Below, in pieces: positions 33,223 through 43,746 of a DNA stretch of 64,000 bases. The stretch comes from Sphingopyxis chilensis (GTDB lineage: Bacteria; Pseudomonadota; Alphaproteobacteria; Sphingomonadales; Sphingomonadaceae), in assembly GCF_035930445.1 (NCBI RefSeq), contig NZ_CP142394.1:1893501-1957500 (forward strand), given 5' to 3'. Under the pieces are notes generated by a model. It was not told the DNA's origin. It searched no databases and was given only the letters and a program-made list of their open reading frames with translations. How positions within the stretch are numbered: the first letter of the stretch is position 1; every line of letters starts with the position of its first letter. A program made the translations under genes and the position numbers.

Positions 33223-34602
33223 CTATCCCTCGCCGTCCGAACTCTCGGTAAGGCCCAAAAGTTTCAGTTTGCGGTGCAGCGCCGACCGCTCCATCCCGAT
33301 GAAGGTCGCGGTGCGCGAAATATTGCCCGAAAAGCGGTTGATCTGGATGCGTAGATACTCGCGCTCGAAATTTTCGCGCGCCTCCTTCAGCGGGATCGCG
33401 GTGATCGATTCCGAATTGGGCAAGATATCGGTTCCGCCGCGGACCAGTTCGGCGGGCAGCATGTCGGCATCGATCCGCGCCAGCCGATCGCTCGGCGCAA
33501 GGATCATTACGCGTTCGATGACGTTGCGCAGTTCGCGGACATTACCCGGCCATTCATGCGCCTGGAGCGCCGCCATCGCCTCCGAACTGATCTCCGGCGG
33601 CGGAACGCGGCGGTCGGCGGCGTAGCGGCGGATATAATGGTCGCAGAGGCTGGCAATATCGTCGCGCCGCTCGCGCAGCGGCGGGATATGCACGGGCACG
33701 ACGTTGAGCCGATAATATAGATCCTCGCGAAACCGGTTTTCGGCGATTTCGGTCATCAGGTCGCGCGCCGACCCCGAAATGATGCGGACATCGACGCGGA
33801 TCATCGTGCGGCCCCCGACACGGGCGAAGCTCTGATCGGTCAGGACGCGCAGGATCTTGCCCTGCGTGGTCAGCGGCATGTCGGCGACCTCGTCGAGGAA
33901 CAGCGTGCCACCATGCGCCTGTTCGAGCAGGCCGACGCGGATCGATCCATCTTCGGCCTCCGAGCCGAACAATTCGGTTTCGACCGTTTCAGGGTCCATG
34001 CGCGCCGACGAAATGACCCGGAACGGCGCATTGTGCCTGCCGCTCCATCCGTGCAGCACGCGTGCGGCGACTTCCTTGCCGACGCCGGGCGCGCCGGTGA
34101 TCAGCACGCGGCTGCCTGTTCCCGCAACGCGCTTCAGCGTGGCGCGGACATTGTTGATCGCGGCACTGGTGCCGGTGAGCTCGTCCGACGGCCCGGCCTT
34201 TTCGCGCAGCTGTTCATATTCGAACTTCAGTCGTTCGCTTTCGGTCGCGCGCTCGACGAGGTGAAGCAGGCGCGAGGCCTCGAACGGCTTTTCGATGAAG
34301 TCGAACGCGCCGCGGCGGATCGCTGCAACCGCGGTGTCGAGCCCGCCATGGCCCGAAATGACGATGATCGGCAGCGTCGGGTCGAACGCCTTGATCGCTT
34401 CGACCAGCCCAAGCCCGTCGAGACGCGAGCCCTGGAGCCAGACGTCGATCAGCGCGAGCGACGGCCGCCGCTGACGGATCGCCTCGAGCGCAGAATCACT
34501 GTCCGACGCGGTGCGCGCCTCATAACCTTCGTCTTCCATGACGCCGGCGACGAGGTCGCAAATGTCGCGTTCGTCATCGACGATCAGAATATCAAGCGCC
34601 AT
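33223..34602 (-). CDS. ntrX: Response regulator NtrX (AAA+ type, no GAFTGA loop)
   Basis: A 459-residue response regulator. The receiver domain (phospho-acceptor D53 in ALIDVWLQG) is followed by an AAA+ domain with Walker [14 protein letters not shown] and Walker [14 protein letters not shown], and a Fis-type helix-turn-helix ([22 protein letters not shown]). The sigma-54-contacting GAFTGA loop is missing (the region reads [14 protein letters not shown]), so it should not open sigma-54 promoters itself. This is normal for alphaproteobacterial NtrX. It acts with NtrY on nitrogen, redox and envelope responses. The ATG at 34602 starts the receiver domain and overlaps ntrY. Confidence 0.93.
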   Translation of the reverse strand: MALDILIVDDERDICDLVAGVMEDEGYEARTASDSDSALEAIRQRRPSLALIDVWLQGSRLDGLGLVEAIKAFDPTLPIIVISGHGGLDTAVAAIRRGAFDFIEKPFEASRLLHLVERATESERLKFEYEQLREKAGPSDELTGTSAAINNVRATLKRVAGTGSRVLITGAPGVGKEVAARVLHGWSGRHNAPFRVISSARMDPETVETELFGSEAEDGSIRVGLLEQAHGGTLFLDEVADMPLTTQGKILRVLTDQSFARVGGRTMIRVDVRIISGSARDLMTEIAENRFREDLYYRLNVVPVHIPPLRERRDDIASLCDHYIRRYAADRRVPPPEISSEAMAALQAHEWPGNVRELRNVIERVMILAPSDRLARIDADMLPAELVRGGTDILPNSESITAIPLKEARENFEREYLRIQINRFSGNISRTATFIGMERSALHRKLKLLGLTESSDGEG

Positions 34603-36883
34603 GATCTTCTCTGTCCTGCCGGTTGCGGATGCGCCCCGGAACCGTTTCACTCTGCCCCATATTCTGCTCCCCGCCCTTCCCGGCCAGGGGCCGGAGCCGA
34701 TCGGGATGGAGCGTCAGGGTCACGCATGTTCCTTGCCCCGCCGGATTGTCCGAAAACTCCAATTCGCCATAATGTTGCTCGACGATCTTCTTGACGATCG
34801 CGAGGCCCAGCCCCGTTCCGCCCTGACGTGTCGTCATATAGGGTTCGGCGATCGCGTCGCGTGCTTCGGGCAGCCCGATGCCGTCGTCGGTGACGCGAAT
34901 GACGATCTCGCCCGCCGCACCGACATCCAGCGTTGCGCCGACATGCCCCGTTGCGACTTCGTCGGAATTTTTGAATTTTTCTTCAATTGCTTCAACGGCG
35001 TTTTTGACAATGTTCGTCAAGGCTTGCGACAAGGAACGGCGATCGCAGACGAGGGGCTCGATCTCGGCCGGCGTCTTGACCGAAAAGGCAATGTCGGGTT
35101 TCGCTACCTCGAAAAGGAATACCGCCTGGCGCAGGATGTCGCGCACGTCCTCGACCCCGAAGGTCGGCTTGGGCATCCGCGCGAAGCTCGAAAATTCGTC
35201 GACCATCCGCCGCATGTCATGAACCTGCCGAATCACGGTGTCGGTGAGCTTTCGGAAGGTTGCCGCATCGCCGTCGATCTTCTCGCCGAAACGACGCTGG
35301 AGCCGCTCGGCTGCCAGTTGGATAGGGGTAAGCGGATTCTTGATCTCGTGCGCGATGCGCCGGGCGACGTCGGACCAGGCCGCGCGGCGCTGGTCGAGCA
35401 ACTGCTGGGTGATGTCCTCGAAACTGAGGACGAATCCGTCGCCCTGCACCACCGCCTTGGCGGCAAGCGTCGCCGGCTCGGCATCCTTGCGCGACAGTTG
35501 CACGATCCCCTCGCGCTCGTGGCTCGTCAACAGACGCGCCAGTTCGGGCGCGACGTCGTCGAGCAAAAGACCGGTAAGGTCGTCGGCGGACGGGCCGATC
35601 AACCGCTCCGCGGCGGCGTTGGCGAGCAGAATGCGGCGATCCGCATCGACCGATACCACCGCGGAAGACACCCCGCTCAACACCGCCTCGATGAAGCTTC
35701 GCCGCGTCTCCAATTGCTCGTTGACGCTGACGAGTGCTCCCGTTTGCCCTTCCAGCTGCTCGGTCATGCGGTTGAACGCGCGGGTGAGCACCGCGATTTC
35801 ATCGTCGCGCGCCGGCGGCGTCACGCGCACCGACAGGTCGCCGCCCGCCGCCGTTCGCGTTGCACCGATCAGCGTCCCGAGCGGGCGCACGATGCGGTCG
35901 GCGACGACGATCGCGGCGATCACCGCGAGCGCCAGCAACAGCAACGAGCCCAGATAGAGCGCGCCGTTAAATTGCAACTGGAGCATTTGCGACCGATCGA
36001 ACAGGCTGTTGTAGTCCGCCAAAACCGCACTGGCGCGCGCCGATTGCTGAAATCCCGGCACATTGGTGTCGCGCGACGCATAGACGAAGGCACGATCGGT
36101 TCCCGGCAAGCGCGCAGCGGCTTCGATACGATCGGACCTGCGCACGACGACGACATCCTCGCCCGCGTCGAGACGTGCGATCATCGCAGCACTGAGCCGG
36201 CTTGCCGCAGGCCGCTCATCGGGGTCGATCGCCGTCGCGGTCCGCGCGACGCCGTCGCGCCCTATCTCGATGATCGCGGATTCGTTCAGGCTGCGAACGA
36301 CCACCTGCTGGAAATAATAATCGTTAAATCCCGGCGCATCGATCGGATATTGCTTCAAACGCGTGCCGAGGTCGGTCGCCATCGCAAAGGTGTTCGCGCC
36401 AACCTGGCGCTGATTTTCCTGATAATAGCCCTCGGCAAGGCTGGCGGCATTTTCGAACATGCCCCGCGACCGGTCGGAGAACCAGAAGTCGACGCCGAAC
36501 TGGAACAATAGCGATGCAAAGATCACGACGAGCAGCGTCGGCGCGGCCGCAATCAAAGAGAATAAGGCCACCAGCCGGACATGGAGGCGGCCATTCCCGC
36601 CCGCCATCGAACGCACAGCGCGCGCGCGCGCGACGCGGCTGCCGATCAGCACGATCAGCGCCATCGCCGGGACGAGGTTGACGACCATGATCGCCGCCAC
36701 CAGCGCCGGGGTCAGCAATCGTTCGCTCTGCGCGTCGCCCGTGACGAATATATATGTCGCGATCGCCACGCTGACGATGACGCCCAGCGTATAATATTCG
36801 GGCGCCCCAAAGCGCCAGAAGCCCGAACGCACTTCCTCGTCGTCCGAATCCATGTCGAATGCCAAGGATGCCGAATGCGCCAT
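34592..36883 (-). CDS. ntrY: Sensor histidine kinase NtrY
   Basis: A membrane kinase of about 763 residues. Several N-terminal transmembrane segments come first, then a periplasmic part, a further TM segment (ALYLGSLLLLALAVIAAIVV), a HAMP domain (RPLGTLIGATRTAAGGDLSV), a PAS domain, and the kinase core. The phospho-acceptor histidine is in [17 protein letters not shown]-binding boxes are NIVKNAVEAIEE, TDDGIGLP and GGTGLGLAIVKKI. The ATG at 36883 is one of three candidate starts (also ATG 36913 and TTG 36946); none has a strong ribosome site. It overlaps ntrX by 11 bases. Confidence 0.92.
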   Translation of the reverse strand: MAHSASLAFDMDSDDEEVRSGFWRFGAPEYYTLGVIVSVAIATYIFVTGDAQSERLLTPALVAAIMVVNLVPAMALIVLIGSRVARARAVRSMAGGNGRLHVRLVALFSLIAAAPTLLVVIFASLLFQFGVDFWFSDRSRGMFENAASLAEGYYQENQRQVGANTFAMATDLGTRLKQYPIDAPGFNDYYFQQVVVRSLNESAIIEIGRDGVARTATAIDPDERPAASRLSAAMIARLDAGEDVVVVRRSDRIEAAARLPGTDRAFVYASRDTNVPGFQQSARASAVLADYNSLFDRSQMLQLQFNGALYLGSLLLLALAVIAAIVVADRIVRPLGTLIGATRTAAGGDLSVRVTPPARDDEIAVLTRAFNRMTEQLEGQTGALVSVNEQLETRRSFIEAVLSGVSSAVVSVDADRRILLANAAAERLIGPSADDLTGLLLDDVAPELARLLTSHEREGIVQLSRKDAEPATLAAKAVVQGDGFVLSFEDITQQLLDQRRAAWSDVARRIAHEIKNPLTPIQLAAERLQRRFGEKIDGDAATFRKLTDTVIRQVHDMRRMVDEFSSFARMPKPTFGVEDVRDILRQAVFLFEVAKPDIAFSVKTPAEIEPLVCDRRSLSQALTNIVKNAVEAIEEKFKNSDEVATGHVGATLDVGAAGEIVIRVTDDGIGLPEARDAIAEPYMTTRQGGTGLGLAIVKKIVEQHYGELEFSDNPAGQGTCVTLTLHPDRLRPLAGKGGEQNMGQSETVPGRIRNRQDREDHGA

Positions 36884-36976
36884 TGTTGCCGCGTTACGAC
36901 AATCCTGTTGCATAGAAAACACACAATCGGCGCGAATATCGCCCAATAGCGCCGATTTCGGGATTATTGCCCGGTT

Positions 36977-38395
36977 TCAGGGATGCGCCGGATCGATGTC
37001 GAGCTGCCCCAGCCGCTTGCGCAGCGTGTTGCGGTTAATCCCGAGTCGCCGCGCCGCCTCGAGCTGATTGCCGCGTACATCGCGCAAGACCCGCCGGAAA
37101 AGCGCCGCCTCGACGATCGCTTCGAGCTGCTCGTGAAGGTCGCCGTCGCCCATTGCGGCCGCCATCTGCTCGCGTGCCCAGTCATCGACGGCGCGCGCGA
37201 TCAGCACGGCGGGTTCGACGGCCCCGCCCCCCTCGCCATTTTCCTGGAGCACCGTCTCGACGTCGCGCACCGTCACCACGGTGTCGCGCGACAATACGGC
37301 GAGCCGCTGGACGACATTGCCGAGTTCGCGGACGTTGCCCGGCCAGTCGTAGCGTTCGAGCCATTGCATCGCCTCCGGGGCGAACTGACGGTCGGGAAGC
37401 CCCGAGCTGCGCCCCGCCTCGACAAAATGACCGACAAGGGCGGCAATATCGCTGCGGCGGTCGCGTAGTGGCGGCAGCGTGACGGGAATGACGTTGAGCC
37501 GGTAGAAAAGATCCTCCCGAAACCGGCCATCGGCGACAAGCGTTCGCATGTCGCGGTGCGTCGCGGCGATGACGCGGACGTCGGCGCGCAGCGCCTGATT
37601 ACCGCCCACGGTCGAATATTCATTGCTCTGGAGCACCCGGAGCAGCCGCGTCTGCGCTTCGAGCGGCATGTCGCCGATCTCGTCGAGGAAAAGCGAGCCA
37701 CCCGCCGCCTGCTCGAAACGTCCTGCATTGCGGCTGTGGGCGCCGGTGAACGCGCCCTTTTCGTGCCCGAACAGCTCCGCCTCGATCAATTCGCGCGGGA
37801 TCGCGGCCATGTTGATCGCGACGAACGGTCCGTTCCGGCGCAGTCCGGTCGCGTGAATCGCGCGCGCAACGACTTCCTTGCCGGTGCCCGATTCGCCGAG
37901 AATCAACACCGCCAGATCGTTCGACGCGAGGCGGGCGATGGTACGGTAGACCGCCTGCATCGCCGGCGCGCGGCCGACCAGTCCGTGGCTGTCGGCCGGC
38001 GCCGCGGCGTCGCGCGTCGCCGGTTCGCTGCGCTTTTCAAGCGCGGCCCGGACGCTGGCGGTGAGTTCGTCGAGATCGAAAGGCTTGGGCAGATAATCGT
38101 AGCTGCCGATCCCCGTCGCGCGGACGGCGGTGTCGAGCGTATTCTGCGCCGACAGCACGATCACGGGCGTCGTGGGGTCGATGCCCGTGTGCGACAGCGA
38201 ATCGATGCCGTCGCCGTCGGGCAATACGACGTCGGTGATGACCAGGTCGGGGCGATGATCGGCCAGCCAGGCGTTGCGTTCGGCCAGGCTGCCGACCGAC
38301 GCGAAATGGCCGCATTCGCCGACGAGCGTTTCGCGGATGATCATCGCGATCGCCGGATCATCCTCGACAAGCAGGATCGTCTTGCCCGGATTCAT
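36977..38395 (-). CDS. ntrC: Nitrogen regulator NtrC (sigma-54-dependent activator)
   Basis: A 472-residue activator. The receiver domain has its phospho-acceptor at D55 (LVITDVVLPDGDG). The AAA+ domain has Walker A LGESGTGKEVVA, the sigma-54 loop GAFTGA (in HEKGAFTGAHS) and GGSLFLDEIGDMP. The C-terminal Fis helix (QLEAARRLGINRNTLRKRL) binds DNA. It activates nitrogen-assimilation genes such as glnA. The ATG overlaps the ntrB stop (ATGA). Confidence 0.96.
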   Translation of the reverse strand: MNPGKTILLVEDDPAIAMIIRETLVGECGHFASVGSLAERNAWLADHRPDLVITDVVLPDGDGIDSLSHTGIDPTTPVIVLSAQNTLDTAVRATGIGSYDYLPKPFDLDELTASVRAALEKRSEPATRDAAAPADSHGLVGRAPAMQAVYRTIARLASNDLAVLILGESGTGKEVVARAIHATGLRRNGPFVAINMAAIPRELIEAELFGHEKGAFTGAHSRNAGRFEQAAGGSLFLDEIGDMPLEAQTRLLRVLQSNEYSTVGGNQALRADVRVIAATHRDMRTLVADGRFREDLFYRLNVIPVTLPPLRDRRSDIAALVGHFVEAGRSSGLPDRQFAPEAMQWLERYDWPGNVRELGNVVQRLAVLSRDTVVTVRDVETVLQENGEGGGAVEPAVLIARAVDDWAREQMAAAMGDGDLHEQLEAIVEAALFRRVLRDVRGNQLEAARRLGINRNTLRKRLGQLDIDPAHP

Positions 38396-39483
38396 GCCTT
38401 GCGTCCCTTTGGCGCGACGGGGAGATGTACGCGAAAACGCGTCCAGTCGCCGTCACGGATATGCTGGACCGTGCCGCCCATGTCGCGCGCGAGCTTGGCG
38501 ACGAGTGCAAGGCCGAGCCCCCGCCCCTCGCGCTTCGTCGTGACGAAGGGATCGAACAGGTCGCCGCGGATGTCGGCGGGGACGCCGGGACCGTTGTCGC
38601 TGACGCTGACCTCGATCGGCAGCGCGATGCGCCCGCGCCCGTCGCCATTGTCGATCGACAGACCGTGCCGGTAGGCGGTCGTCAGGCGGACGACGCCGTC
38701 GTCGCGCCCGCCCAACGCCTCGCAGCCGTTGGTCAGCAGGTTGAGCAATATCTGCACCATGGCGTCATGATTGCCGTGGACGAGCGGCAGCGAAGGGTCG
38801 AAATCCTCCGCGAAGCGCACCCCCGGGAACTGGCGCGCGCGCGCGGTTTCCATCGCTTGGTGGATCGGCTGGTACAGGTTGATCGGGCTGCACGCGATCG
38901 GCTGGCCGCGCGAAAAATGCTCCATCTGGTCGATCAGCGTCGCGATCCGATCGACCTCGGAACAGATCAGTGTCGTGAAGCGCTCGCCCGCCGTATCGGT
39001 CTTGCGCGCCAGCAATTGCGCCGCACCCTTGATGCCGGCGAGCGGATTCTTGATTTCGTGCGCCAGCATCGACGCGGCGGCGCCCGCCGCGCGCCCCGAG
39101 CGGCCGATCGCGCCGCCCATCAGTTCGGCCTCGCTTTGCGCCGGAACGAGCGCGAGGATGCGATGGCCGCTGTGGCCATAGGGAACCATCTGCATGTCGA
39201 CGAAGACCGACTTGCGTCCCCCCACCGATATTTCGGCGCGATGCGCGAAAAGCGCCGAGGTCGCGGCGTCGCTCATCCGCTGGCGATAACTGCGGTCCAT
39301 CCGGATCACGTCATACACCACCCGCCCGACCATCGCCGAACGACTGATGTTGCACAGTTGTTCGGCGGCGGCGTTGACGAACAGGACGACCCCGCCCCGG
39401 TCGATCAGCAATGTCGGAACCGGATGCGACTGGATCAGTTCGTCATGGTCGAAGTTCGGGATGCTCGACGTGAGCGTGGTCAC
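38392..39483 (-). CDS. ntrB: Nitrogen sensor histidine kinase NtrB
   Basis: A 363-residue cytoplasmic kinase. A PAS domain (residues about 15-110) is followed by the H-box with H142 ([20 protein letters not shown]) and the ATP-binding boxes [19 protein letters not shown] and [12 protein letters not shown]. It phosphorylates and dephosphorylates NtrC and is normally controlled by PII proteins, which are not in the window. It is coupled to dusB upstream and ntrC downstream by four-base overlaps. Confidence 0.95.
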   Translation of the reverse strand: MTTLTSSIPNFDHDELIQSHPVPTLLIDRGGVVLFVNAAAEQLCNISRSAMVGRVVYDVIRMDRSYRQRMSDAATSALFAHRAEISVGGRKSVFVDMQMVPYGHSGHRILALVPAQSEAELMGGAIGRSGRAAGAAASMLAHEIKNPLAGIKGAAQLLARKTDTAGERFTTLICSEVDRIATLIDQMEHFSRGQPIACSPINLYQPIHQAMETARARQFPGVRFAEDFDPSLPLVHGNHDAMVQILLNLLTNGCEALGGRDDGVVRLTTAYRHGLSIDNGDGRGRIALPIEVSVSDNGPGVPADIRGDLFDPFVTTKREGRGLGLALVAKLARDMGGTVQHIRDGDWTRFRVHLPVAPKGRKA

Positions 39484-40478
39484 GCGGCGGCCCTGCTCAG
39501 GAAAGGCGTATAGAACTGCTCGAGCGCATCGAGCACGCCTTTGCTGTCGGGGATCTGGTTGACCTTGTTGCGGAACTCGGCCGAGCCGTGCAGGCCCTTG
39601 ACGTACCAGCCAAGATGCTTGCGCGCCATATTGACCCCGGTCATTTCGCCATAATGGTCGATCATCGCGCGGTAATGCGATGTAATGACGTCATATTGTT
39701 CGTCGATACCGGGTTCTGGCCGTTCGGCTTCGCCGCGCAGCGCCGCCATGACCTGGCCGAGCAGCCACGGGCGGCCATAGGCGCCGCGGCCGATCATCAC
39801 GCCATCGGCCCCGCTCTGCGCCAGCGCGTTCCGGGCGTCGGCGGCCGAGCAGATGTCGCCGTTGACGATGACCGGGACCGACACCGCATCCTTCACCTTG
39901 CGCACAAAGCCCCAGTCGGCCTCGCCGCGATACATCTGGTTGCGCGTGCGGCCATGGACGGTGACGAGCTTCGCCCCCAGATCCTCGGCGATATGCGCCA
40001 GTTCGGGGGCGTTCAGGCTGTCGTGGCACCAGCCCATGCGCATCTTGACCGTTACCGGCACCGAGACCGCCTCGACACAGGACTTGATCAGCGCCGCGGC
40101 GAGCTTCAGGTCGCGCATCAGCGCCGATCCGGCGTCGCCATTGGTCACCTTGCGCACCGGGCAGCCCATGTTGATGTCGATGATCGACGCGCCGCGGTCC
40201 TCGTTGAGCTTGGCCGCCTCGCCCATTTCATAGGGGGTGCAGCCGACGAGCTGCATCGACACCGGCTCTTCGACAGGGTCCCACGCCGCTTTCTGGATCG
40301 ATTGGCGCGTTTCGCGGATCGCGGCCTGGCTCGCGATCATCTCGGTGACGTTGAGCCCCGAGCCATAATATCGCACGAGCTTGCGGAACGGCAGGTCGGT
40401 GACGCCGGTCATCGGCGCGAGGATCACGGGATCCGCGATGGTGATGTTGCCGATCTGAATGGGCCGGAGCGGCGCCAT
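39480..40478 (-). CDS. dusB: tRNA-dihydrouridine synthase (DusB/NifR3)
   Basis: A 332-residue FMN-dependent TIM-barrel enzyme that reduces uridine in the D-loop of tRNA. Motifs are [13 protein letters not shown] at the N-terminus, [13 protein letters not shown], the catalytic-cysteine-containing MRMGWCHDS region, [14 protein letters not shown], and [11 protein letters not shown]. As in Rhodobacter nifR3 it leads the ntrBC operon and overlaps ntrB by four bases (ATGA). The 96-base divergent region towards ispDF must hold both promoters. Confidence 0.94.
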   Translation of the reverse strand: MAPLRPIQIGNITIADPVILAPMTGVTDLPFRKLVRYYGSGLNVTEMIASQAAIRETRQSIQKAAWDPVEEPVSMQLVGCTPYEMGEAAKLNEDRGASIIDINMGCPVRKVTNGDAGSALMRDLKLAAALIKSCVEAVSVPVTVKMRMGWCHDSLNAPELAHIAEDLGAKLVTVHGRTRNQMYRGEADWGFVRKVKDAVSVPVIVNGDICSAADARNALAQSGADGVMIGRGAYGRPWLLGQVMAALRGEAERPEPGIDEQYDVITSHYRAMIDHYGEMTGVNMARKHLGWYVKGLHGSAEFRNKVNQIPDSKGVLDALEQFYTPFLSRAAA

Positions 40479-40574
40479 AAGCGGGGAGCTTTCGAATTGC
40501 CTAAAATTTAAGCAGCGCCCCTACACGCTAAGCCGCTTCCCCGCAAGCTGCGGCTGCGCTAACCGGCGCGCACG

Positions 40575-41753
40575 ATGAACGAGTCCGCCCTCCCCCTTTC
40601 GCCGCGCGTGGCGGTCATATTGCTGGCCGGCGGGCGAGGCGCGCGTGCGGGATTCGCACGGCCGAAGCAGCTGGAGTTGCTCGGCGGCAGGACCGTGCTC
40701 GCCTGGAGCCTCGACGCCTTCGCGGCGTATCCCCGCATTTCACGCGGCGTTCTGGTCGGCGACGGCGACGTCATGGCCGCAGCCGCACCCCTTCCCGATG
40801 GCTGGATTTCCGCCGAGCCCGGACCCGAACGGCAACAGTCGGTCGCGAATGCGCTCGCGATGCTCGCTGATTGGGAGGATGGCGCGATCGTGCTCGTCCA
40901 TGACGCCGCGCGCCCGGGGGTCGGCCCCGAGGTGATCGACCGGCTGCTCGACGCGCTTGGCAATGCCGACGCGGCCATTCCGACGCTGCCCGTTCCCGAT
41001 ACGCTGGTCGAGCAGGCCGGCGGCGTCGCGGGCGACGTCGCCGCGCGCGACAGGCTGGCGCGCGTGCAGACCCCGCAAGCGTTCCGGCTCGGCGCCCTGC
41101 GCCGCGCGCATGCCGGGGCGTCGGGGGCGAGCGCGACCGACGATGCCCAGCTCGTGCGGCAGACCGGCGTCGCCGTTGCAACCGTCGCCGGCGACGCGCG
41201 CCTCCACAAACTGACATATGCCGAAGATATGGCCATGCTCGCGGGGCTATTGGGGACAGGCACGATGATGCGAACGGCCGTCGGCATGGGATATGATGTC
41301 CACCGTCTGGTGGAGGGAAAACCGCTGTGGATCGGCGGCATAGAAATCGAGCATAGTCATGGCCTTGAAGGCCATAGCGATGCCGACGTCGCGCTCCATG
41401 CGCTGACCGACGCGATCCTCGGCGCGCTGGGCGACGGCGACATCGGCGACCATTTCCCGCCCGGCGATCCGCAATGGCGCGGCGCCGCATCGCACCGCTT
41501 TCTCGCCTTTGCTGGCAATCGCGTCGCGGCGAACGGCGGACGGATCGGGCACCTCGACCTGACTATCATCGCCGAAGAGCCCCGAATCGGCCCGCACCGC
41601 GTCGCAATTCGCGAGCGGATTGCCGAAATCCTTGCGATTCCGGTCGGACGGGTTAGTGTGAAGGCGACAACGACAGAGCGGCTGGGCTTTACTGGCCGCC
41701 GCGAGGGGATATCGGCCCAGGCCGTCGCGACCGTACAACTTCCGGAGAATTGA
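40575..41753 (+). CDS. ispDF: Bifunctional IspD-IspF (methylerythritol phosphate pathway)
   Basis: A 392-residue fusion. IspD (residues 1 to about 230, LLAGGRGARAG and VHDAARPGV) transfers CMP to methylerythritol 4-phosphate. IspF (about 235-392, GMGYDVHRL, HSHGLEGHSDADV and KATTTERLGF) forms the cyclic diphosphate. The fusion lacks IspE, which acts between the two steps and lies elsewhere. Such IspDF fusions are known in alphaproteobacteria. CinA follows three bases after its stop. Confidence 0.96.
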   Translation: MNESALPLSPRVAVILLAGGRGARAGFARPKQLELLGGRTVLAWSLDAFAAYPRISRGVLVGDGDVMAAAAPLPDGWISAEPGPERQQSVANALAMLADWEDGAIVLVHDAARPGVGPEVIDRLLDALGNADAAIPTLPVPDTLVEQAGGVAGDVAARDRLARVQTPQAFRLGALRRAHAGASGASATDDAQLVRQTGVAVATVAGDARLHKLTYAEDMAMLAGLLGTGTMMRTAVGMGYDVHRLVEGKPLWIGGIEIEHSHGLEGHSDADVALHALTDAILGALGDGDIGDHFPPGDPQWRGAASHRFLAFAGNRVAANGGRIGHLDLTIIAEEPRIGPHRVAIRERIAEILAIPVGRVSVKATTTERLGFTGRREGISAQAVATVQLPEN

Positions 41754-41756
41754 ACC

Positions 41757-42314
41757 TTGCAGTCTGTCGAAGAAGCGCGCCTTTCGGCGCGCGACGAACT
41801 TGCCGCGGACGTCCTTGCCAGCAATCGCGCTGCAGGACGCAAAGTTGCCGTTGCCGAAAGCTGCACCGGCGGGATGGTCAGCGCCGCGCTGACCGACATC
41901 GCGGGCAGTTCGGACGTCTTCTCCGCCGGCTTCATCACCTATTCGGGGCATGCGAAGCAGTCGCAGCTCGACGTCAGCAGCGAAATCCTCGAAACCTTCG
42001 GCGAAGTGTCGCTCGCCACGGCCTGGGCGATGGCGGCGGGCGTGCTGGCGAACAGCGATGCCGATGTCGCGGTCGCGATCACCGGGATCGCGGGCCCGGG
42101 CGGCGGATCCGAAAAGAAGCCCGTCGGCCTTGTCGTTTTCGCGCGCGCGCTGCGCGGGCAGGATCCCGACGATTATTTCACCCAGCGCATCCAGTTCGAA
42201 TCGACCGATCGCGCGACGATCCGTCATCACGCGACACTGTTTGCGCTCAGCCTGCTTCAGCCCGAAAAGGACGGGCTGCGCCCGTCGGAGGATGTCGCCC
42301 TCCCCGCGCCGTAA
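41757..42314 (+). CDS. cinA: CinA-family nicotinamide-nucleotide amidase
   Basis: A 185-residue protein that is only the CinA C-terminal (PncC) domain, which deamidates NMN to nicotinic acid mononucleotide. Motifs are VAVAESCTGGMVSAALTD and ITGIAGPGGGSEKKPVGLV. The TTG start follows the ispDF stop by three bases with GGAG at 41744-41747, so translation is likely coupled. The 3' end overlaps the convergent COQ10-like gene by 58 bases. Confidence 0.9.
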   Translation: MQSVEEARLSARDELAADVLASNRAAGRKVAVAESCTGGMVSAALTDIAGSSDVFSAGFITYSGHAKQSQLDVSSEILETFGEVSLATAWAMAAGVLANSDADVAVAITGIAGPGGGSEKKPVGLVVFARALRGQDPDDYFTQRIQFESTDRATIRHHATLFALSLLQPEKDGLRPSEDVALPAP

Positions 42315-42736
42315 AGCGCGTCCGCGCGCGCCTCGAACGCGGCGATCATCTTGCGAAGCGCTTTGTCGAACATCTGGCCGGCAAGTGCCTCGAACATGCG
42401 GCTGCGGAACGAGAAGTCGACCATGAAATCGACGCGGCAACCGCCGCCCTCGGCGGGTCGGAAGTGCCATTCGTTGCTGAGATGCTTCATCGGCCCGTCG
42501 ATGTAGCTGACGATGACCTCGTGCGGGCGCTGCTTGTGCACGCGGCACGAAAAGCTCTCGCGCAGGCCCTTGAAACCGACGATCATGTCGGCGACGGTTT
42601 CATGCTCGCTGTCGTCGCGGACGCGGAGCGCGACGACCCAAGGCAGGAACTCGGGATAGCGCGCGATGTCGGTGACGAGCGCGAACATCTGCTCGTCGCT
42701 GTACGGCAGCTCGCGCGTTTCGTGGTGCCGGGGCAA
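42257..42736 (-). CDS. COQ10/RatA-like START-domain protein
   Basis: A 159-residue protein of the SRPBCC superfamily, closest to ubiquinone-binding COQ10 and to RatA. The signature is YPEFLPWVVALRV near residue 27, with FRPAEGGGCRVDFMVDFSFRS further on. Although RatA is named as a ribosome-binding toxin in E. coli, alphaproteobacterial members next to lipA are better seen as coenzyme Q-binding proteins. The TTG start directly follows the lipA TGA; the family N-terminus PRHHETRELPYS begins there. Confidence 0.88.
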   Translation of the reverse strand: MPRHHETRELPYSDEQMFALVTDIARYPEFLPWVVALRVRDDSEHETVADMIVGFKGLRESFSCRVHKQRPHEVIVSYIDGPMKHLSNEWHFRPAEGGGCRVDFMVDFSFRSRMFEALAGQMFDKALRKMIAAFEARADALYGAGRATSSDGRSPSFSG

Positions 42737-43684
42737 TCAGTCCGCCTTCACGCGCGCCAGTTGCGCCTCGCGCGCGGCGCGCATCCGTTCGAAATCGTCG
42801 CCGGCGTGATAGCTGGAACGCGTGAGCGGCGATGACGCGACCTGCAGGAAGCCCTTCGCGCGCGCGATCTGCGCATAGGCGTCGAACGCCTGCGGCGTCA
42901 CGAATTCCGCGACCTTGGCATGTTTCGGCGTCGGCTGGAGATATTGGCCCATCGTCATGAAATCGATGTCGGCGCTGCGCATGTCGTCCATCACCTGATG
43001 GACCTCCATCCGCTCCTCGCCAAGGCCGAGCATGATGCCCGACTTGGTGAAGATCGACGGATCGCGACGCTTGACGCTTTCGAGCAGGCGCAGCGAGGCA
43101 TAATAGCGCGCGCCGGGGCGGATCGTCGGATAGAGCCGCGGCACGGTTTCGAGATTATGGTTATAGACGTCGGGGCGCGCATCGACGATCGCCGCGACGG
43201 CGCTTTCGGGCTTGTTGCGAAAGTCGGGGGTCAGGATTTCGATCGTCGTCTGCGGCGTTTCGCGGCGCAGCGCGTTGATCACCTTGACGAACTGGCTCGC
43301 GCCGCCATCGGGCAAATCGTCACGGTCGACCGAGGTGATGACGATGTGGCTGAGCCCCATCTTCGCCGCGGCGATCGCCGTATGTTCGGGCTCGAGCAGG
43401 TCGACGGGGCGCGGCATCCCGGTCTTGACGTTGCAAAAGGCGCAGGCGCGGGTGCAGGTATCGCCGAGGATCATCACCGTCGCATGCTTCTTGGTCCAGC
43501 ATTCGCCGATGTTCGGACACGCCGCCTCTTCGCAAACCGTGTGCAGGTTCAGCTCGCGCATCAGCTTGCGCGTTTCGGCATAGCCGGGGCTGGTCGGCGC
43601 CTTGACGCGGATCCAGTCGGGCTTGCGCTGGCGCTGGCTGGGGGTGACGGCGGAGGCCGGTTGAGGCTGGGCGGGAGCGTTCAT
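42737..43684 (-). CDS. lipA: Lipoyl synthase
   Basis: A 315-residue radical SAM enzyme that inserts two sulfurs into octanoyl groups on E2 proteins such as the pyruvate dehydrogenase subunit encoded at 2356. The auxiliary cluster motif is [13 protein letters not shown], and the radical SAM motif is CTRACAFC. The ATG at 43684 gives the usual Ala/Pro-rich N-terminus; a GTG at 43705 is in frame but only 21 bases back. It is the first gene of the lipA-COQ10 pair and divergent from the carbonic anhydrase. Confidence 0.96.
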   Translation of the reverse strand: MNAPAQPQPASAVTPSQRQRKPDWIRVKAPTSPGYAETRKLMRELNLHTVCEEAACPNIGECWTKKHATVMILGDTCTRACAFCNVKTGMPRPVDLLEPEHTAIAAAKMGLSHIVITSVDRDDLPDGGASQFVKVINALRRETPQTTIEILTPDFRNKPESAVAAIVDARPDVYNHNLETVPRLYPTIRPGARYYASLRLLESVKRRDPSIFTKSGIMLGLGEERMEVHQVMDDMRSADIDFMTMGQYLQPTPKHAKVAEFVTPQAFDAYAQIARAKGFLQVASSPLTRSSYHAGDDFERMRAAREAQLARVKAD

Positions 43685-43746
43685 GCCGCCCACATAGTCG
43701 CGCACGCGCCTCTTCTCAACCTCTCTACCTATGCTAAGGCGCCTCC

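Noticed and set aside
33223..34602. NtrX as a sigma-54 activator
   Set aside because: The GAFTGA loop is absent, and this is the normal state for alphaproteobacterial NtrX.
34538..36511. A 657-codon plus-strand frame opposite ntrY
   Set aside because: It is antisense to kinase motifs in ntrY; the product is Arg/His/Asp-rich and lacks any recognisable domain.
42257..42736. RatA toxin of a toxin-antitoxin pair
   Set aside because: No RatB-like partner gene is beside it; the lipA neighbour and sequence fit a coenzyme Q-binding START protein.
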